Source: Phycisphaerae bacterium (GTDB taxonomy: Bacteria; Planctomycetota; Phycisphaerae; Phycisphaerales; SM1A02). From it: a stretch of DNA of 6,956 nucleotides. This document shows, one piece after another, positions 5,983-6,956 of the stretch. The DNA lies in contig VGXJ01000097.1 of assembly GCA_016873375.1 (NCBI GenBank), forward strand, positions 1 to 6,956. The letters are read 5' to 3'. The stretch's first letter is position 1. Each line of letters opens with the position of its first letter. The notes beneath the pieces are model-generated. The model was not told where the DNA came from and made no database searches. It saw only the letters and a list, made by a program, of their open reading frames with translations. The translations under genes were made by a program, and so were the position numbers.

Positions 5983-6639
5983 ATGGCGACGCTGCGCGTG
6001 ATCGGGATGCCTCTGGGTGCCTACCAGACCAACGCCTTCGCGGTCTGGGATGGCGACGATGCCTCGAAGGGGTGCTGGATCATCGATCCGGGCGAGCGGC
6101 CAGCGCGCCTGATCGAGCGCATTCGTGCCGAGGGTCTGATGCCGGACGCGATCCTCTTCACCCACGCGCACGTCGACCACATCGCGGGGCTGCCCGAGGT
6201 GATTGCTGCGTTCGGCGATCTGCCCCGGCTGGCGCATCCGAGCGAGCACGACTGGTTTGGCGAGCCCGCCTTGAACCTCTCGGAGTGGGGGGAGCGGCCG
6301 GTGTCTGTCGTTGCCCCGACCGGTGAACTTGCCGATGGGCAGCGGTTGCGGCGAGGCGGGCTTGAGTTTGAGGTGCAGCACCTGCCCGGACATTCCCCTG
6401 GCGGTTGTTCGTTCCGTTGTCCCGCCGCCGGCGTGGCGATCGTGGGTGACACGCTCTTCGCCGGATCGATCGGGCGCGTTGACTTTCCCACGAGCGACCC
6501 CGGGGCCATGCGGGCATCCTTGGTGAGGCTCATGCAGTGGCCGGATGCGACCGCCGTGCACGCAGGCCACGGTCCGTCGACCACGATCGGGCGCGAACGC
6601 AAGGCCAACCCGTTCATTGTCCACCCCGACTCGTGGTGA
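5983..6639 (+). CDS. Metallo-beta-lactamase-fold hydrolase, glyoxalase II/YcbL type
   Basis: A complete 218-residue MBL-fold hydrolase, probably cytoplasmic, of the short glyoxalase II-like (YcbL) class. All metal-binding motifs are visible: THAHVDH (60-66) giving His61, His63, Asp65 and His66; PGHSPG (135-140) giving His137; GDTLFAGSIGR (155-165) giving the bridging Asp156; and AGHGP (194-198) giving His196. The C-terminal ERKANPF segment (205-211) is typical of the YcbL group, which lacks the long C-terminal substrate-binding domain of classical hydroxyacylglutathione hydrolase. Thioester hydrolysis is the likely chemistry, but substrate is not determined; persulfide dioxygenases share the fold and cannot be excluded from motifs alone. 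It is divergent from the lipoprotein gene across 41 bases, and 22 bases before the HlyD-like gene, which has its own candidate promoter. ATG 5983 gives the standard family N-terminus. Confidence 0.95.
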   Translation: MATLRVIGMPLGAYQTNAFAVWDGDDASKGCWIIDPGERPARLIERIRAEGLMPDAILFTHAHVDHIAGLPEVIAAFGDLPRLAHPSEHDWFGEPALNLSEWGERPVSVVAPTGELADGQRLRRGGLEFEVQHLPGHSPGGCSFRCPAAGVAIVGDTLFAGSIGRVDFPTSDPGAMRASLVRLMQWPDATAVHAGHGPSTTIGRERKANPFIVHPDSW

Positions 6640-6648
6640 GTCCTTGGG

Positions 6649-6661
6649 TAGGATCATCCCC
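6649..6661 (+). promoter_or_regulatory. Candidate leaderless promoter (-10 element TAGGAT) for the HlyD-like gene
   Basis: TAGGAT at 6649-6654 fits TAnnnT and ends 7 bases before ATG 6662, the same placement as at 1704. There is no Shine-Dalgarno sequence and no convincing -35 box at normal spacing. A perfect 10-base palindrome, CCCCATGGGG (6658-6667), is centred on the start codon. Confidence 0.48.
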
Positions 6662-6956
6662 ATGGGGTCCGACGAGAAGATCTTCCGTGAAGGCGCGATC
6701 GAGACCGCGGCATCGCCAGACCAGCTGAACGCCATCGCGCCGCTGGTCACGCCGCGACATGTTCTGCTCATTTCCTCGGTCTTCATGCTCGCTGGCATCC
6801 TGATCGGCTGGGCGTTCTTCGCCTCGATCCCGATCACGGTCACCGGGCCGGCGCTGATCAAGCACGATGCGCAGGGCAAGGCCATCGGTTGTGTGGCGTT
6901 CTTCTCGCTCAGCGAAGGCAAGCGCGTCGATATCGGGCAGGTGGCGTTCGTCGCGG
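6662..6956 (+). CDS. NHLM-type HlyD-like secretion protein, N-terminal part (cut by window end)
   Basis: The frame opens at ATG 6662 and runs off the window after 98 codons with no stop. The start MGSDEKIFREGAIETAASP, followed by DQLNAIAPLVTPR, closely resembles the opening of membrane fusion proteins of NHLM bacteriocin export systems, which have a short cytosolic E-K-I-F-R...SP-[ED]-Q-L segment before the membrane. One transmembrane helix covers about residues 33-55, followed by FFASIPITVTGPALI, matching the family's G-x-I-P-x-x-V-x-G-x-G-x-L-I junction into the periplasm. Such proteins bridge an ABC peptidase-transporter in exporting peptides with nitrile-hydratase-like or Nif11-like leaders. 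Odd: instead of a lipoyl half-motif and coiled coil, GKAIGCVAFFSLSEGKRVDIGQ (about 72-93, here GKAIGCVAFF then SLSEGKRVDIGQ) follows at once and looks like the distal beta-barrel of these proteins. Family call is from recalled similarity; peptide export here is inference. Confidence 0.78.
   Translation, partial: MGSDEKIFREGAIETAASPDQLNAIAPLVTPRHVLLISSVFMLAGILIGWAFFASIPITVTGPALIKHDAQGKAIGCVAFFSLSEGKRVDIGQVAFVA

Noticed and set aside
6651..6659. Short palindrome GGATcATCC overlapping the hexamer before the HlyD-like gene
   Set aside because: Arms are only four bases with a one-base centre, too short to be distinguished from chance or to form a hairpin.
5905..6921. Minus-strand 338-codon open frame across the MBL hydrolase and HlyD-like gene
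   Set aside because: It is antisense to intact metal-binding motifs and to the recognisable HlyD-like start, and its own translation shows no domain.

Overview
The window is a compact, GC-rich bacterial chromosome segment with eight protein genes (two cut by the window edges) and almost no intergenic DNA; the largest gap is 41 bases. Planctomycetota, probably class Phycisphaerae, is my best guess. It rests on the style of the sigma-54 factor, on a membrane protein whose N-terminus carries paired Cys-x2-Cys motifs in the MRCRSC...CPECG style common in that group, on a HEAT-repeat lipoprotein, and on an NHLM-type secretion protein. This is inference, not a database result. All seven visible stop codons are TGA, consistent with high GC.

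Layout. Bases 1-168 hold the end of recR (recombination repair). It is followed after 3 bases by rpoN (sigma-54, 172-1698), so rpoN is probably read from the recR transcript. After 18 bases comes a branched-chain-type aminotransferase (ilvE-like, 1717-2589), and 6 bases later a zinc-ribbon membrane protein of unknown function (2596-3483). Two minus-strand genes converge on this block: a HEAT-repeat lipoprotein (5941-5084) and then a MATE-family efflux transporter (5062-3509), probably one transcript. A structured 25-base gap separates the convergent stop codons. Divergent from the lipoprotein is a metallo-beta-lactamase-fold hydrolase of the glyoxalase II/YcbL type (5983-6639). At the right edge (6662-6956) starts a HlyD/NHLM-type membrane fusion protein, which may open a peptide-export locus beyond the window.

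The most interesting regulatory pattern is at the three plus-strand genes that plausibly begin transcripts (ilvE-like, MBL hydrolase, HlyD-like). Each has a TAnnnT hexamer ending 6-7 bases before its ATG and no Shine-Dalgarno sequence, which is the signature of leaderless transcription. Genes inside apparent operons (rpoN, zinc-ribbon protein, MATE) lack this hexamer, and the zinc-ribbon gene has a GGAGG instead. The most interesting protein is the partial HlyD-like one: its membrane anchor appears to run almost directly into the distal beta-barrel-like segment, as if the usual lipoyl and coiled-coil hairpin domains were missing. Most of the window is otherwise housekeeping; I see no CRISPR array, RNA gene, insertion sequence or phage gene.
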